Source of the DNA: Nereocystis luetkeana
Lineage: Eukaryota; Sar; Phaeophyceae; Laminariales; Laminariaceae
DNA length: 64,000 bases
NCBI GenBank assembly: GCA_031213475.1
Contig: JARUPZ010000001.1
Span: 21,757,642-21,821,641, forward strand
Direction: 5' to 3'
Shown here: positions 35,793 to 46,235 of the stretch, in pieces
Layout of the letters: every line of letters begins with the position of its first letter
Position numbering within the stretch: position 1 is the first letter of the stretch
The notes under the pieces: generated by a model
Seen by the model: only the letters and a program-made list of their open reading frames with translations
What the model was told of the DNA's origin: nothing
Database searches by the model: none
Program-made: the position numbers and the translations under genes

Positions 35793-35930
35793 GAGTTAAT
35801 GTGAGAACAACAACAACACAACCATGTGCGCGAGTATATGCATCTATCTGTAAATTCGTACACAATACTTTCACTATGCTATTATTTATATTGATAGTAC
35901 TACTTGTTGTTGTTGTTCTCACATTAACTC
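35793..35930. repeat. Perfect 26-bp inverted repeat with 85-bp spacer
   Basis: GAGTTAATGTGAGAACAACA followed by ACAACA (35793-35818) is repeated as its reverse complement ending at 35930. It has the form of a short fold-back element. Confidence 0.8.
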
Positions 35931-35939
35931 TCTGACGAA

Positions 35940-37165
35940 GGCTGGAGCCCTAGGAAGATCCGAAAAACAACCCCCCCCCCGAAAATTCGGCCCCCTCAAA
36001 ATACACGAGACGACGAAGAAGGCGAACACGAGCTAAAACCATTGTGCAAACTGAACTAACATGGCCGCGGGTATACTACTACTACAGCACTTGGACACGT
36101 CAACTGCAGAACCACACTTGTGGTAGTGTATTGCTTTGATTTTTTCGATCGACGAAGACATTCCGTTTACTTCTTTCATCTGTATCCAAGAGGGATCCAG
36201 ATCCGGAACGAACACGCGACACTTACGTAGAGGATTATTGTACGGCTACCGGAACACATTATCACGAACCTTCGGGCTTTGGCATGTATACCCTACTGTC
36301 ACCGGTTTATGCATAGACATATAAACACACAAGGGGGCTTGGTCGGGCGGCGAAATGCCGCCGACGAACCTAAAACCTAAGGATCGCAGGCAAGGCCCGC
36401 AGGTATAACGCTGAGACCCGCAGGCGACCTACAGTTTCTTGCCGGCTAAGGCGCGTCTGTTTACGATGCTAAGGGGCCGTTGATGTACGAGACGCAACGA
36501 GTAATGCTCGAAATAAGTACCGTGTAAACAGGTTCTGATGTTGGTCCCTGACGTAAGGCATGATGCACAGAAGGCCCACGACATGAAAGGAAGTCTCGTT
36601 AAAATATTGTTGAATAGCATCGTTCCCTGACCCATTTGATATGCCGCACTGAAAACCACGTTCTCCAGCCATAAGGCACACAAAACCACGAGATGAAGAA
36701 AAAACCGCCAAATCAGTGAATATAATCGAGCTGCTCCAATAATACGTAAAGTAGTACACTCAGGCTACCTTCCCACAACGAACGACAGACAACCGCCACA
36801 TCCATCTACGTTCTCGTCAACGCTCTCCGGCAGTGATGCACAATAAGCCACAGCCATGTAAAAATCGACAAACAAAACACTCACTCATCATTGAATCCGT
36901 GGGGAAACTATTATAATAGGCGCTGTCCAGTACAACACACGACAGACAGCTCGATTTTATACTTTTGTACGGATGCTGTTGTGCGTGATGCTTGTAAGAA
37001 CGATTTGCTGTAGTACTGGACTGAACGAACGTACACGCGATCCGGGGATGATCGGTACGACGTAAAAATGCCGGTCACACACTGCAGCAGCAGGTACATG
37101 CACATGATATATATGCCAATAATGCCGAAGGCAACAACAAACACTGCTACTACTACTACTGCTGT
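35940..37165. other. No recognised gene
   Basis: Short frames only; nothing recognised. Confidence 0.4.
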
Positions 37166-37169
37166 ATTT

Positions 37170-37279
37170 CGGGGAACCATATTAAATACCAGGTACCTGG
37201 TAGGACCTACGGTACAGATAAAAACCTACCAGGCATATAACCCTAACCCTAACCCTAACCCTATTGTTTTGGTCCCCCG
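37170..37279. mobile_element. TA-flanked MITE, copy 3, with insertions
   Basis: The left end, CGGGGAACCATATTAAATA, and the right end, GGTCCCCCG followed by TA, match copies 1 and 2. Two changes have occurred inside. TAGGACC has become TA-CCAGG-TA-CCTGG-TA-GGACC (37187-37202), and a run of CCCTAA repeats occupies 37241-37263. The left flank reads TT where TA is expected. Confidence 0.65.
37241..37263. repeat. Interstitial telomere-type repeat within a MITE
   Basis: Three to four units of CCCTAA inside MITE copy 3, where copies 1 and 2 have unrelated AT-rich sequence. Confidence 0.8.
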
Positions 37280-37432
37280 TAACGGGACTATATACCCCTA
37301 AACAAAGCAATTCTGCTGTGAGTACAGCGCGGATCTGCCACATACATGTACACATTGTGCATAGTACGCTGCCCACTGCTGCTGTTGGCACACTGTGCCG
37401 AGCACACAGCTGCAGCAGTGACAATGTGGATC

Positions 37433-37872
37433 TGTTACGGTTCGGTTGACCGTCTCAGGAGTTATGATGACATAGAGGCGTTTTCATATTGTAGCTCCGT
37501 TCCGGACGGAAGGTTTCATCCCCCTTCCGTCTCACTCAGTTCCCGCGACCATCACCACGGTCACGGAACAAGCAATCACTTACCATCTAGCCATCTCCAG
37601 TTGGAGCCTCTTCACAGAAGAACCACAAGCTCGCCCTACTCTCCTGGAGACCTAGGAGCGCACCTCTCGACTCGGTCGGACTTAAGCTCTGCTCTGTCAC
37701 TGAGGTCGGTCATTCATGTCTCGTCTTTATGTGCCCCTTTTGGGTTATGGGTCTCTGAGTGGTAACCTGGGGTCCCCAGCTGCCACTCCTACCAACTATT
37801 GCAGAACCCTACATGTGTTGCCTTGTGACAATGACTTAAGACCTCAGCCCAGGCAGCCAGCTTTCCGTTTCA
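37433..37872 (+). repeat. Left LTR
   Basis: 440 bp, TGTTACGG...CCGTTTCA, preceded by the target duplicate GATC (37429-37432). Confidence 0.95.
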
Positions 37873-37901
37873 TGGTGTCCAATCCGAGAATCGAACTCGG
37901 G
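37873..37901 (+). promoter_or_regulatory. Primer-binding site, unusually long tRNA match
   Basis: It begins TGG immediately after the LTR. Its reverse complement has the form of a tRNA 3' end: a T-stem/loop (CCGAG TTCGATT CTCGG), a 7-nt acceptor strand ATTGGAC, discriminator A and CCA. The match therefore covers about 29 nt and not only the usual 8-18. The tRNA would start GTCCAAT. I cannot name its amino acid. Confidence 0.85.
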
Positions 37902-37913
37902 TTTCCACTGCTG

Positions 37914-37922
37914 TACCTGGTA
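37914..37922. repeat. TACCTGGTA inside the young LTR element
   Basis: The first unit of the 5' repeat reads GCTGTACCTGGTACTGCGG, while units two and three (about 38207 and 38488) read GCTGTACTGCGG. The difference is exactly 7 bp. Confidence 0.9.
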
Positions 37923-38700
37923 CTGCGGTGTGTCTGTTAACGGTATGTTCTTTCGTCTTCTGCACGTTTTGCCGCTGTTGTTATTTTTTTTTACTCTAAT
38001 CATTATTTATTTTTGTTCACTTTTGCTATTCATTTTAATGTCTTAACAAAACCGTGTGCGCTGCTGTACTGCGATTTTGCTGCTGTACTGCGATTTTGCT
38101 ACCGCCCGACTGACTACTGCTGTGCCTTGATTTCGCGCCACTGCCTTAGCCTTAGTACGGCTATGCGTGGTTTTCTCGCTGATCCTATGCTAATTTCCTG
38201 TACTGCTGTACTGCGGTGTGTCTGTTAACGGTATGTTCTTTCGTCTTCTGCACGTTTTGCCGCTGTTGTTATTTTTTTTTTACTCTGATCATTATTATTT
38301 TTGTTCACTTTTGCTATTCATTTTAATGTCTTAACAACACCGTGTGCGCTGCTGTACTGCGATTTTGCTGCTGTACTGCGATTTTGCTACCGCCCGACTG
38401 ACTACTGCTGTGCCGTGATTTCGCGCCACTGCTTAGTACGGTTATGCGTGGTTTTCTCGCTGATCCTATGCTAATTTCCTGTACTGCTGTACTGCGGTGT
38501 GTCTGTTAACGGTATGTTCTTTCGTCTTCTGCACGTTTTGCCGCTGTTGTTATTTTTTTACTCTGATCATTATTATTTTTGTTCACTTTTATTTTTTTTT
38601 CACTTTTGATTTTTCGCCACTGTACTACTGTGCCGTGATTTCACGCCACGGTAGTACGGTTATGCGGAGATTTCTCGCTGAGCCAATGCTAATTTCCTCA
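37915..38700 (+). repeat. Tandem repeat, about 285-bp unit, three copies
   Basis: Units start TGCGGTGTGTCTGTTAACGG at 37924, 38212 and 38493 (spacing 288 and 281 bp). Each has a T-rich part and a GCTGTACTGCGATTTTGCTG segment. The third copy is shortened. It occupies the untranslated leader region of the LTR element. Confidence 0.9.
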
Positions 38701-39984
38701 CTCTTGTCGTAATAAATGGGTCTGCACTTGAACGACATCCAAGTCTAATGAGTCTGCGCCTGTCCTGGTTACATTACTGTACTACTGTGCCGTGATTTTA
38801 CGCCACTGTCGTAATAACCGGATGGGTCTGCGGTCGAAAGACGACCACGTCTTTTGAGTCTGCGCCTTTCCCGGATGCATTACGGTACTGCTGTGCCGTT
38901 ATGGTCTTGAACCGAGCCTCCACAAGGTCTGCCCCTATCCTACCTACTACCTAGCATGCGTTCTGTTTTATTGGAGATGGGTCTGTGCCTTGTGGGAACG
39001 TGGTTACGGTCTCTGATCCGAGCCTCCAAAGGGTCTGTGCCTCCCCTACCTGTATTTGTCAAATATAGTATAGAAGAGATAGATATGTGCCTCGTGGGAG
39101 CGGTGTTGTCTCTTCACCCGTCGTGGATGACAGAGACGAAGTTCCACGAGGTCTGTGCCTGTCCTACCTACACGGTCTGTTAGTATGCTGACTACAATTT
39201 TACTTCGTTTATTTTGTGGGCGTACAGCTGCTGAGCGTATCCAGTGTATGCACTTGCCACCTGGAATACAATTCGTTGTCGATCCGCTTATTCATTACAG
39301 GAGTGAGTCGCACTCAACATCTTACTCTGCTTCAGTTGGTTATACTGATTTTCACGCTTGTATCGGTGCTGATATATGCGCTTATCTCATTATGCTGCTC
39401 TGCTGCTGGTTGTACTGATTTTCCCGCTTTTATTGGAGTTGATATTTGTACTATTTTCTATGCTCCGTCATCGCAACATGTTCCTGCAACGAAGGGCGAG
39501 CGGGAGACAGAAACGGCCGGATGCATTATGATTTTCCTATCTCACCTTGTTGGCGCATGCATAACATATATATGGGTTTGTCTGAGCCTGAGAGGACCAT
39601 TGTTGCCGTCTCCATCCGGCAGAGAGATAACAACGAGGTCTCTCTGGAATACTAATATGTTCGGCTGATCTGTACCGCCGATTTCAACACGCTGTGCGGG
39701 CAGCAGGAGACTAACACACTCTCGTATACCGCGTACATGTATATATGTGCTTACCGGCAGCCATTCTGCTGACGTCCCGTGTTCCACTGCTGCTGTACTC
39801 GTCCTATATCTTATCTTGACATTCGCTTATCATTTGCCTGTCTGCGTATCGGCTGCCCTCGCCGTACGCCGCTCGTTAAACCCGCGACGCTTTGCTCTGC
39901 GTCGCTGGGAACGCAGCACATCTTGTTGTATGTTTTGTGTTCGTTGTGTTCGCTTCATTTCTCGGATAGAGAGTGGATGCCCAG

Positions 39985-40285
39985 ATTGGTTGGGTCTGCG
40001 CCTATTGGGACCGTTGTTGCCACCTCCCATGCTGAAGGGAGACGGCAACCAGGCCCCTCTAGGCCTGTGCCTTAGCCACGGGGCTTATACCTGTTTTCTT
40101 TTCTTTTGGTTTCTTTTTATCCGCCTTCTTTTGTTTGTCCGCTCGTTGTTTGTTTTTTTAGACGGGGTGAATGAACAGAATGGTCGGGTCTGTACCTATT
40201 GGGACCTTTGTTGCTGTCGCCCATGCTGAAGGGAGACAGCAACCAGGCCCCTCTAGGTCCGAGCCTTGCCACGGGGCTTGCTGCC
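39985..40285 (+). repeat. Two direct repeats of about 105 bp
   Basis: At 39985-40090 and 40176-40285, each contains CCCATGCTGAAGGGAGACxGC and AACCAGGCCCCTCTAGG. Similar GGGTCTGxGCCT phrases recur from 38720 to 39620. The region has no long open frame in the place where gag and RT would be expected. Confidence 0.7.
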
Positions 40286-40599
40286 TGTTTTTATTTAGTT
40301 CTTTGTCGTTCGTCCGTTTTGTGGCTGTCATGTTTGATCTTGTTGTTTATTCTGTTCGCTAAAGTGGATAGTTCGGTCGTTTGTTTGCTGGTGTGTTTGT
40401 TGCAAACCCTCATGCCCGTGCACCCGACTGCGCTGGCTATGACCTTCACTGACACCCGTACTCTGTCGCATGTGTCCAGCAGTTTACCTGCGTCCCGTGT
40501 TGGCTGTGTATGTTCGTGTTCATCGTAGTTACTTTGTTCCTTACCGCTTTGTTGTTTTCTCTTTAAATGTTGGCCGTGAAAAGGACACATCAAGGAGGA

Positions 40600-41066
40600 T
40601 CTTGCACTGACATGTATGTGTCTTTTTGCCTTTGCTTGACTGTGAGGGCTCTCCAGTTCTCTTCCTCCCCTTCGCCTCGTTTTTCGCTTCCATTCTCGTT
40701 GACGGGGGGAGGGCGACGCGTTCGTCGGAAGCCTGCGACGGCATGACATCTCCCATGTCCCGGTGTCTTGCTCGTCCACAGCTTGCTGCACCGCTCCCTT
40801 GCTCCGACGCGGTGCGTTCCCTCGCTCCGGTGTCTTGCCTGTCCGCCGCTCGCTGCGCCGCTCCCTCGCTCCGACGCCGTGCGTTAGCCCGTTCCAGTGT
40901 CTTGTTCGCCCGCCGCCCGCGGTGTCGTTCCCCCGCTACGACGCCGTGCATTTCCTCGCTCCGCCATTTGCTCGTCCGTCGTTTGCTCGCTCGGAAGCCG
41001 TGTCCGTGCTCTGCTCTATCGCCCCTATGCCTTGATCGTACTGCCCAACGACCAGATCTTGAAGGA
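40600..41066 (+). other. Low-complexity Arg/Ser/Pro-type open region
   Basis: Frames are open on the plus strand in all phases because the sequence is built from short repeats such as TTGCTCGTCC and CCGCTCGCTGCG. I do not think this encodes a conserved protein. Confidence 0.4.
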
Positions 41067-41737
41067 GTCGACCAGCCGCTATATGGAGCTGTTGAAAGAG
41101 GTGCTTTCAGCAGGGGGGCAGGTTCCGCTGTCGTCGGGTAGGAGGACGCCGGTCATCCACCGGGCGGTCGAGGTACTCACCAATCCGGCGTCCCTCGCGA
41201 GAAGGCAACGGAACGACGCTCATCTGGGTCAGTAGTCGACCAGCCGCTATATGGAGCTGTTGAAAGAGGTGCTTTCAGCAGGGGGGCAGGTTCCGCTGTC
41301 GTCGGGTAGGAGGACGCCGGTCATCCATCGGGCGGTCGAGGTACTCACCAATCCGGCATCCCTCGCGAGAAGGCAACGGAACGACGCTCATCTGGGTCAG
41401 TAGTCGACCAGCCGCTATATGGAGCTGTTGAAAGAGGTGCTTTCAGCAGGGGGGCAGGTTCCGCTGTCGTCGGGTAGGAGGACGCCGGTCATCCATCGGG
41501 CGGTCGAGGTACTCACCAATCCGGCATCCCTCGCGAGAAGGCAACGGAACGACGCTCATCTGGGTCAGTAGTCGACCAGCCGCTATATGGAGCTGTTGAA
41601 AGAGGTGCTTTCAGCAGGGGGGCAGGTTCCGCTGTCGTCGGGTAGGAGGACGCCGGTCATCCATCGGGCGGTCGAGGTACTCACCAATCCGGCATCCCTC
41701 GCGAGAAGGCAACGGAACGACGCTCATCTGGGTCAGG
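41067..41737 (+). repeat. 168-bp tandem repeat, four copies, each closed by TAG
   Basis: Starts GTCGACCAGCCGCTATATGG at 41067, 41235, 41403 and 41571, a period of exactly 168 bp (56 codons). The units are almost identical (one CACC/CATC and one GCG/GCA difference seen). In the frame that continues into the integrase, each of the first three units ends GGTCAG-TAG, so the frame is stopped three times. The fourth unit continues GGTCAGGTTAGC and stays open. Expansion of one coding segment created the stops. Confidence 0.9.
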
Positions 41738-42024
41738 TTAGCAAGCGTCTGCGGGAGGATAGCAATGCGAACGCCGCGGAAGTAGATGAGACTGGGTATA
41801 GTCTAGACGAGAACGATGTAATCAGGTTTGCCGACGGAAAAGGTAGGAACCTGCCAGCCATACCCGAATCCATGGTTGCCGATGTACTCGCGTTGGTACA
41901 CACTCTGCATGGTCACTCTGGAGTAGGAGCCACGTTAGCGCTAGTCTTAAGAGCACTTTCACTGGCCTTCAGTCATTCGCGACACGCGACAATACGTGTT
42001 GTCATGCGGGTGCAGGAGACGTAA
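41587..42024 (+). pseudogene. Pol segment with integrase N-terminal zinc motif (frameshifted)
   Basis: From the last 168-bp unit the frame reads through a linker (VIRFADGKGRNLPAIPESMV) typical of the stretch before Ty3-type integrase. It then gives HTLHGHSGVGATLALVLRAL, which holds the two histidines of the HHCC zinc domain. The frame is then lost by a 1-nt shift near 41.96 kb. The two cysteines (CGC) appear in the next frame at the start of the downstream integrase core. The family role is binding the viral-type DNA end; here it is broken. Confidence 0.75.
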
Positions 42025-42424
42025 ACGACCCAACAGCAGACGCGTCGCAATGTTTCCCGGACGCGCACTAGAACCGTGGGATGAACTACAGATGGATATC
42101 CCGAAAATAGACACGCCTTCCCTTTCAGGTAACAAGTACGTTCTGCTGGTAGTAGATCGAGCCTCCAAGTTCCCTTTCGGTATCCCTCTAGAAACTAAGC
42201 AAGCAATAGGCGTAGCACGAGCGCTTACCAAGCTGTGCCTAACGTTCGGTGTACCCAAAACAGTACGTTGCGACGGCGGCAGAGAGTTCAGAGCAGAAGT
42301 AGTGACACACTTATGCCGTTGGATGAATGCGGACATAAAGTTCGGCCCAGCCGACCACCCGCGAGGACAGGGTTCTGTAGAGAGACTAGGAGGTTGGTTG
42401 CAGGAGCTATGCAGAGCTATGTAG
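41996..42424 (+). pseudogene. Ty3-type integrase catalytic core
   Basis: The core has the D,D-35-E triad intact: Asp34 (LQMDI), Asp93 (VRCDGG) and Glu129 (GQGSVERLG), with exactly 35 residues between the last two. The two zinc-domain cysteines are at residues 4 and 6. The frame ends at a stop at 42422-42424, and the protein continues in another frame (WPERWDEYV, then the C-terminal domain). It would join element DNA to the target. Two frameshifts around it mean this copy cannot give a full protein, unless frameshifting is programmed, for which I see no slippery site. Confidence 0.85.
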
Positions 42425-42491
42425 ATCGTGGCCCGAGAGGTGGGACGAGTACGTATCACCGGCAATATGGATCAAACGCACTCTACCAGAC

Positions 42492-42950
42492 GTGTCACTG
42501 CCTTCTAACATGACACCTTTCGAGTTGTTGTTCGGTCGCAAGCCTCGCACGTCTTTAGACTCTTTGGTACCCCTGTCAGAAGAGACAGATCAGAGCGGCG
42601 GCCTGGACAACTTCGTGGAGCGCCGCAGACAGAACCTCCGAGAAGTCCGCCTGGCGCTCGAGAAGCGCGACAGCCAAAGAGTAACGGCGCGGGCCCGAGC
42701 CAACGCTGCCATCTCGAGACCATCAGCCGGAGTTATCGCTGAGAAGGGTAGCCTCGTGCTGGTGCGCGAGTCCGATAGCAGCAAACACCGCGACAGCAGA
42801 GGGAAGAAGCTGCAGCACGACCACTACACAGGCCCTTGGAGGGTCACGGAAGTATTACAGACAGGCCTAAGCGTACAAGTAACGATGCGAGGCAGAAAAC
42901 AACGTACCCGAAATGTATCCACCGCAGATGTGAAGCCGTACCACCTCTGA
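42492..42950 (+). pseudogene. Integrase C-terminal domain
   Basis: The frame begins SLPSNMTPFELLFGRKPRTS, the conserved MTPFELLFG-type segment after the integrase core. An arginine-rich helix region follows, then an SH3-like part with DHYTGPWRVTEVL and VSTADVKPYHL at the end. It is continuous with the catalytic core after one frame change at about 42.42 kb. Confidence 0.8.
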
Positions 42951-43043
42951 CCTCTGACACTAAGACACTCGATAGCAGACGAGTTTGCACAGTATGCGTG
43001 GGGCGCGGATTTCTAACTGCCAGTTGAAGGAGTTAATTCGCAT

Positions 43044-43460
43044 GTGTTAGACTCGCTCGTGAGCTGCCGCAGATCGACCACTGCCTCCGGCACCACTAGA
43101 TGGGAGTACAAGGGGAGATCGAGAGAGGGAGTAGAGACAGGATGGCGAACTGGGAATGACGTGTTACAGAGTTTTACACCCTTGCAGATGGACGGTTTCA
43201 TCGCACTCTGGCACTTGTACAACCCCGACCCTACTAAAGACACGACCCCAGTCTCAGTCACCCCTCGTACACCCGCCCTTCGTCGTCGCGAAGCCTTGAC
43301 GCTGTTTCCGATAGGGTTTACCATCTGGAAGGACTTTGGCGGTGGGTTGCGACTGCAGGGGCAAGTGTACGATTACAGAGACCGCTACTGGCGAGTGCGC
43401 TACACCGATAACAACTGGGAAGAACTGACCCGTCGCGAGATGGAACGGTTGCAGGACTGA
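43044..43460 (+). pseudogene. Terminal domain with DYRDRYWRVRYTDNNWEEL
   Basis: The last part of this frame, GQVYDYRDRYWRVRYTD followed by NNWEELTRREMERL, resembles the small chromodomain/Tudor-like module often found at the end of Ty3-type polyproteins or their tails. This assignment rests on the pattern only. It ends with TGA at about 43460, just before the 71-bp array. Confidence 0.5.
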
Positions 43461-43589
43461 AACGATCCACGCTCTGCATGGACGAAGATCTGCTCCTTCA
43501 TCCGGCAATTCCGGCGAGGATCCTCCCCTGCGAAGACCTTCCCCTGCGAAGATCTTCCCCTGCAAACATCTCTCTAATTCATCTAGTGT

Positions 43590-44705
43590 TTCTGCTTGCT
43601 TTTGGTGTGTCTTGTTTCAACCGAAGAGGCCGTGTTGGTTCTTTTCCGTTTAATTTTCGTGGTTTTCGATTTTATTTAGCTAGTGTTTCTGCTTACTTTT
43701 GGTGTGTCGTGTTTCAACCGAAGAGGCCGTGTTGGTTCTTTTCCGTTTAGTTCTCGTGGTTTTCGATTTTATTATTCATCTCGTGTTTCAACCGAAGAGG
43801 CCGTGTTGGTTCTTTTCCGTTTAGTTCTCGTGGTTTTCGATTTTATTTATCTCGTGTTTCAACCGAAGAGGCCGTGTTGGTTCTTTTCCGTTTAGTTCTC
43901 GTGGTTTTCGATTTTATTTATCTCGTGTTTCAACCGAAGAGGCCGTGTTGGTTCTTTTCCGTTTAAGTTCCCGTGGTTTTCGATTTTATTCATCTCGTGT
44001 TTCAACCGAAGAGGCCGTGTTGGTTCTTTTCCGTTTAAATCTCGTGGTTTTCGATTTTATTTATCTCGTGTTTCAACCAAAGAGGCCGTGTTGGTTCTTT
44101 TCCGTTTTGTTCTCGTGGTTTTCGATTTTATTTATCCAGTGTTTCAACCGAAGAGGCCGTGTTGGTTCTTTTCCGTTTTGTTCTCGTGGTTTTCGATTTT
44201 ATTTATCCAGTGTTTCAACCGAAGAGGCCGTGTTGGTTCTTTTCCGTTTTGTTCTCGTGGTTTTCGATTTTATTTATCCAGTGTTTCAACCGAAGAGGCC
44301 GTGTTGGTTCTTTTCCGTTTTGTTCTCGTGGTTTTCGATTTTATTTATCCAGTGTTTCAACCGAAGAGGCCGTGTTGGTTCTTTTCCGTTTTGTTCTCGT
44401 GGTTTTCGATTTTATTTATCCAGTGTTTCAACCGAAGAGGCCGTGTTGGTTCTTTTCCGTTTTGTTCTCGTGGTTTTCGATTTTATTTATCCAGTGTTTC
44501 AACCGAAGAGGCCGTGTTGGTTCTTTTCCGTTTTGTTCTCGTGGTTTTCGATTTTATTTATCCAGTGTTTCAACCGAAGAGGCCGTGTTGGTTCTTTTCC
44601 GTTTTGTTCTCGTGGTTTTCGATTTTATTTATCCAGTGTTTCAACCGAAGAGGCCGTGTTGGTTCTTTTCCGTTTTGTTCTCGTGGTTTTCGATTGTAGT
44701 CTTGC
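43590..44705 (+). repeat. 71-bp tandem repeat, 15 copies
   Basis: Each unit holds CAACCGAAGAGGCCGTGTTGG, from 43617 to 44641. The last eight to nine units are apparently identical and exactly 71 bp apart. Since 71 is not a multiple of three and the unit has no stop in any plus frame, the array is open in all three frames. That yields long apparent proteins of 203-255 residues, which are artefacts. It lies between the integrase and the right LTR. Confidence 0.92.
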
Positions 44706-45091
44706 CGTGTAGGCTAGCCTACAGTTTTAACCGAGGAGGCGGAGTTGCCTTCTCTGTTGTGTTCGATTTTCGTTGAATTGTTGAGGACGCAATAGAAGCG
44801 ATTTATATGCTTAGGCGTTAGGGGACACTGCGCTTATTTCATCGCTGAATGAGCGTGGGGGGACTTTAGCCATGGAATAGTGGTCGGGCAACCAAACACG
44901 CAGTGAAAAAGCAAGGGTAGGGGTTTTTCTCGGGGATTTCCCTTTGATGGCCTTTGCGATTTCGGTTTGGTTGTTTATCCCTGAGGCCGTTATTTGTGTT
45001 AAAGGGCTTTGCGGCTCTTTAAACTTGGTTATAGTCACAAGATTGCGATAGCATAATGCTCATTCCGTCATTCGCATTATGCTAGGGGGCA

Positions 45092-45531
45092 TGTTACGGT
45101 TCGGTTGACCGTCTCAGGAGTTATGATGACATAGAGGCGTTTTCATATTGTAGCTCCGTTCCGGACGGAAGGTTTCATCCCCCTTCCGTCTCACTCAGTT
45201 CCCGCGACCATCACCACGGTCACGGAACAAGCAATCACTTACCATCTAGCCATCTCCAGTTGGAGCCTCTTCACAGAAGAACCACAAGCTCGCCCTACTC
45301 TCCTGGAGACCTAGGAGCGCACCTCTCGACTCGGTCGGACTTAAGCTCTGCTCTGTCACTGAGGTCGGTCATTCATGTCTCGTCTTTATGTGCCCCTTTT
45401 GGGTTATGGGTCTCTGAGTGGTAACCTGGGGTCCCCAGCTGCCACTCCTACCAACTATTGCAGAACCCTACATGTGTTGCCTTGTGACAATGACTTAAGA
45501 CCTCAGCCCAGGCAGCCAGCTTTCCGTTTCA
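45092..45531 (+). repeat. Right LTR
   Basis: 440 bp, apparently identical to the left LTR and followed by GATC (45532-45535). The purine-rich GCTAGGGGGCA immediately before it is the likely polypurine tract. Confidence 0.95.
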
Positions 45532-45535
45532 GATC

Positions 45536-46130
45536 ACACAGAGCAAGACGTAAAGGGGGCAGCAGGGAGAGAGGTGATCATGGTACAGGTATCATACGTC
45601 AGCCTGAATCTGAAACATTCTGGTACCTGGTAATATTATAATTGTTTCCAAAGTTTGGAAATTATGGGAAAAACGCTCTCCGATAAGAATGAACCTAAAG
45701 CAGACGGTGAAATACGGACGGCAGGTTCCGATAAACGCAACCAGCCATAGTAACACTCTCTGCACATATGGGTAGGTCGCCCACATACAGCGTGTAGGCG
45801 GCAGCGTTGAAACGATGGGATTCGTGCATGTTGTCTGCTGTTGTGTACCTTATATATCCGGACGGTGGTGTGTGCTCACAGCTCATCAGAGCCTAGGGAG
45901 GAAACAGGCAACAACAATATTGTACCGGTGCGTCCGTACAAGATAAGATAACGCCTCTCGTAGTGAAACCAGAGAAATCGTCTTATATCCACTCCCTCCG
46001 GAAAGAAACTGTGAGCGCCCGCCACGCGCTCCAGAGTGCACGGATCGCGCCTGGACCCCCACCAGTGTGTCCGGCCGGGCTTCCCGCGTCGACCCCATGG
46101 CGTTTTGTCCAAAAACGCGCTATTAATATA
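45536..46130. other. No recognised gene
   Basis: Flank of the LTR element. It contains one TACCTGGTA at 45624-45632 and nothing else recognised. Confidence 0.4.
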
Positions 46131-46136
46131 ATATTA

Positions 46137-46235
46137 CTGGGGGCCACAGTAAATAGGACCAAATATTGTTGGTAAAAAAAGCGAAATATATTGGTTTTTG
46201 TGTGTACCGTAGGTCCTATTTAATATGGTCCCCCG
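46137..46235. mobile_element. TA-flanked MITE, copy 2
   Basis: 99 bp, starting CTGGGGGCCACAGTAAATAG and ending ATATGGTCCCCCG, flanked by TA at 46135-46136 and 46236-46237. The interior GGTTTTTGTGTGTACCGTAG matches copies 1 and 3. Confidence 0.75.

Larger units (their letters stand above)
37433..45531 (+). mobile_element. Complete LTR retrotransposon, Ty3-type, non-autonomous
   Basis: The element is 8099 bp: 440-bp LTRs at both ends, starting TGTTACGG and ending CCGTTTCA, and a 4-bp target duplication GATC on each side. A primer-binding site lies directly after the left LTR and a short purine run before the right one. I found no difference between the LTRs by reading, so insertion was recent. 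The internal 7.2 kb holds three different tandem-repeat arrays and a frameshifted Ty3-type integrase. No gag, protease, reverse transcriptase or RNase H frame is visible. It probably moves, if at all, with proteins from a complete relative (inference). Confidence 0.92.

Noticed and set aside
43945-44712. 255-codon repetitive protein
   Set aside because: The 71-bp repeat is open in all phases; translation cycles with the repeat and has no conserved start.
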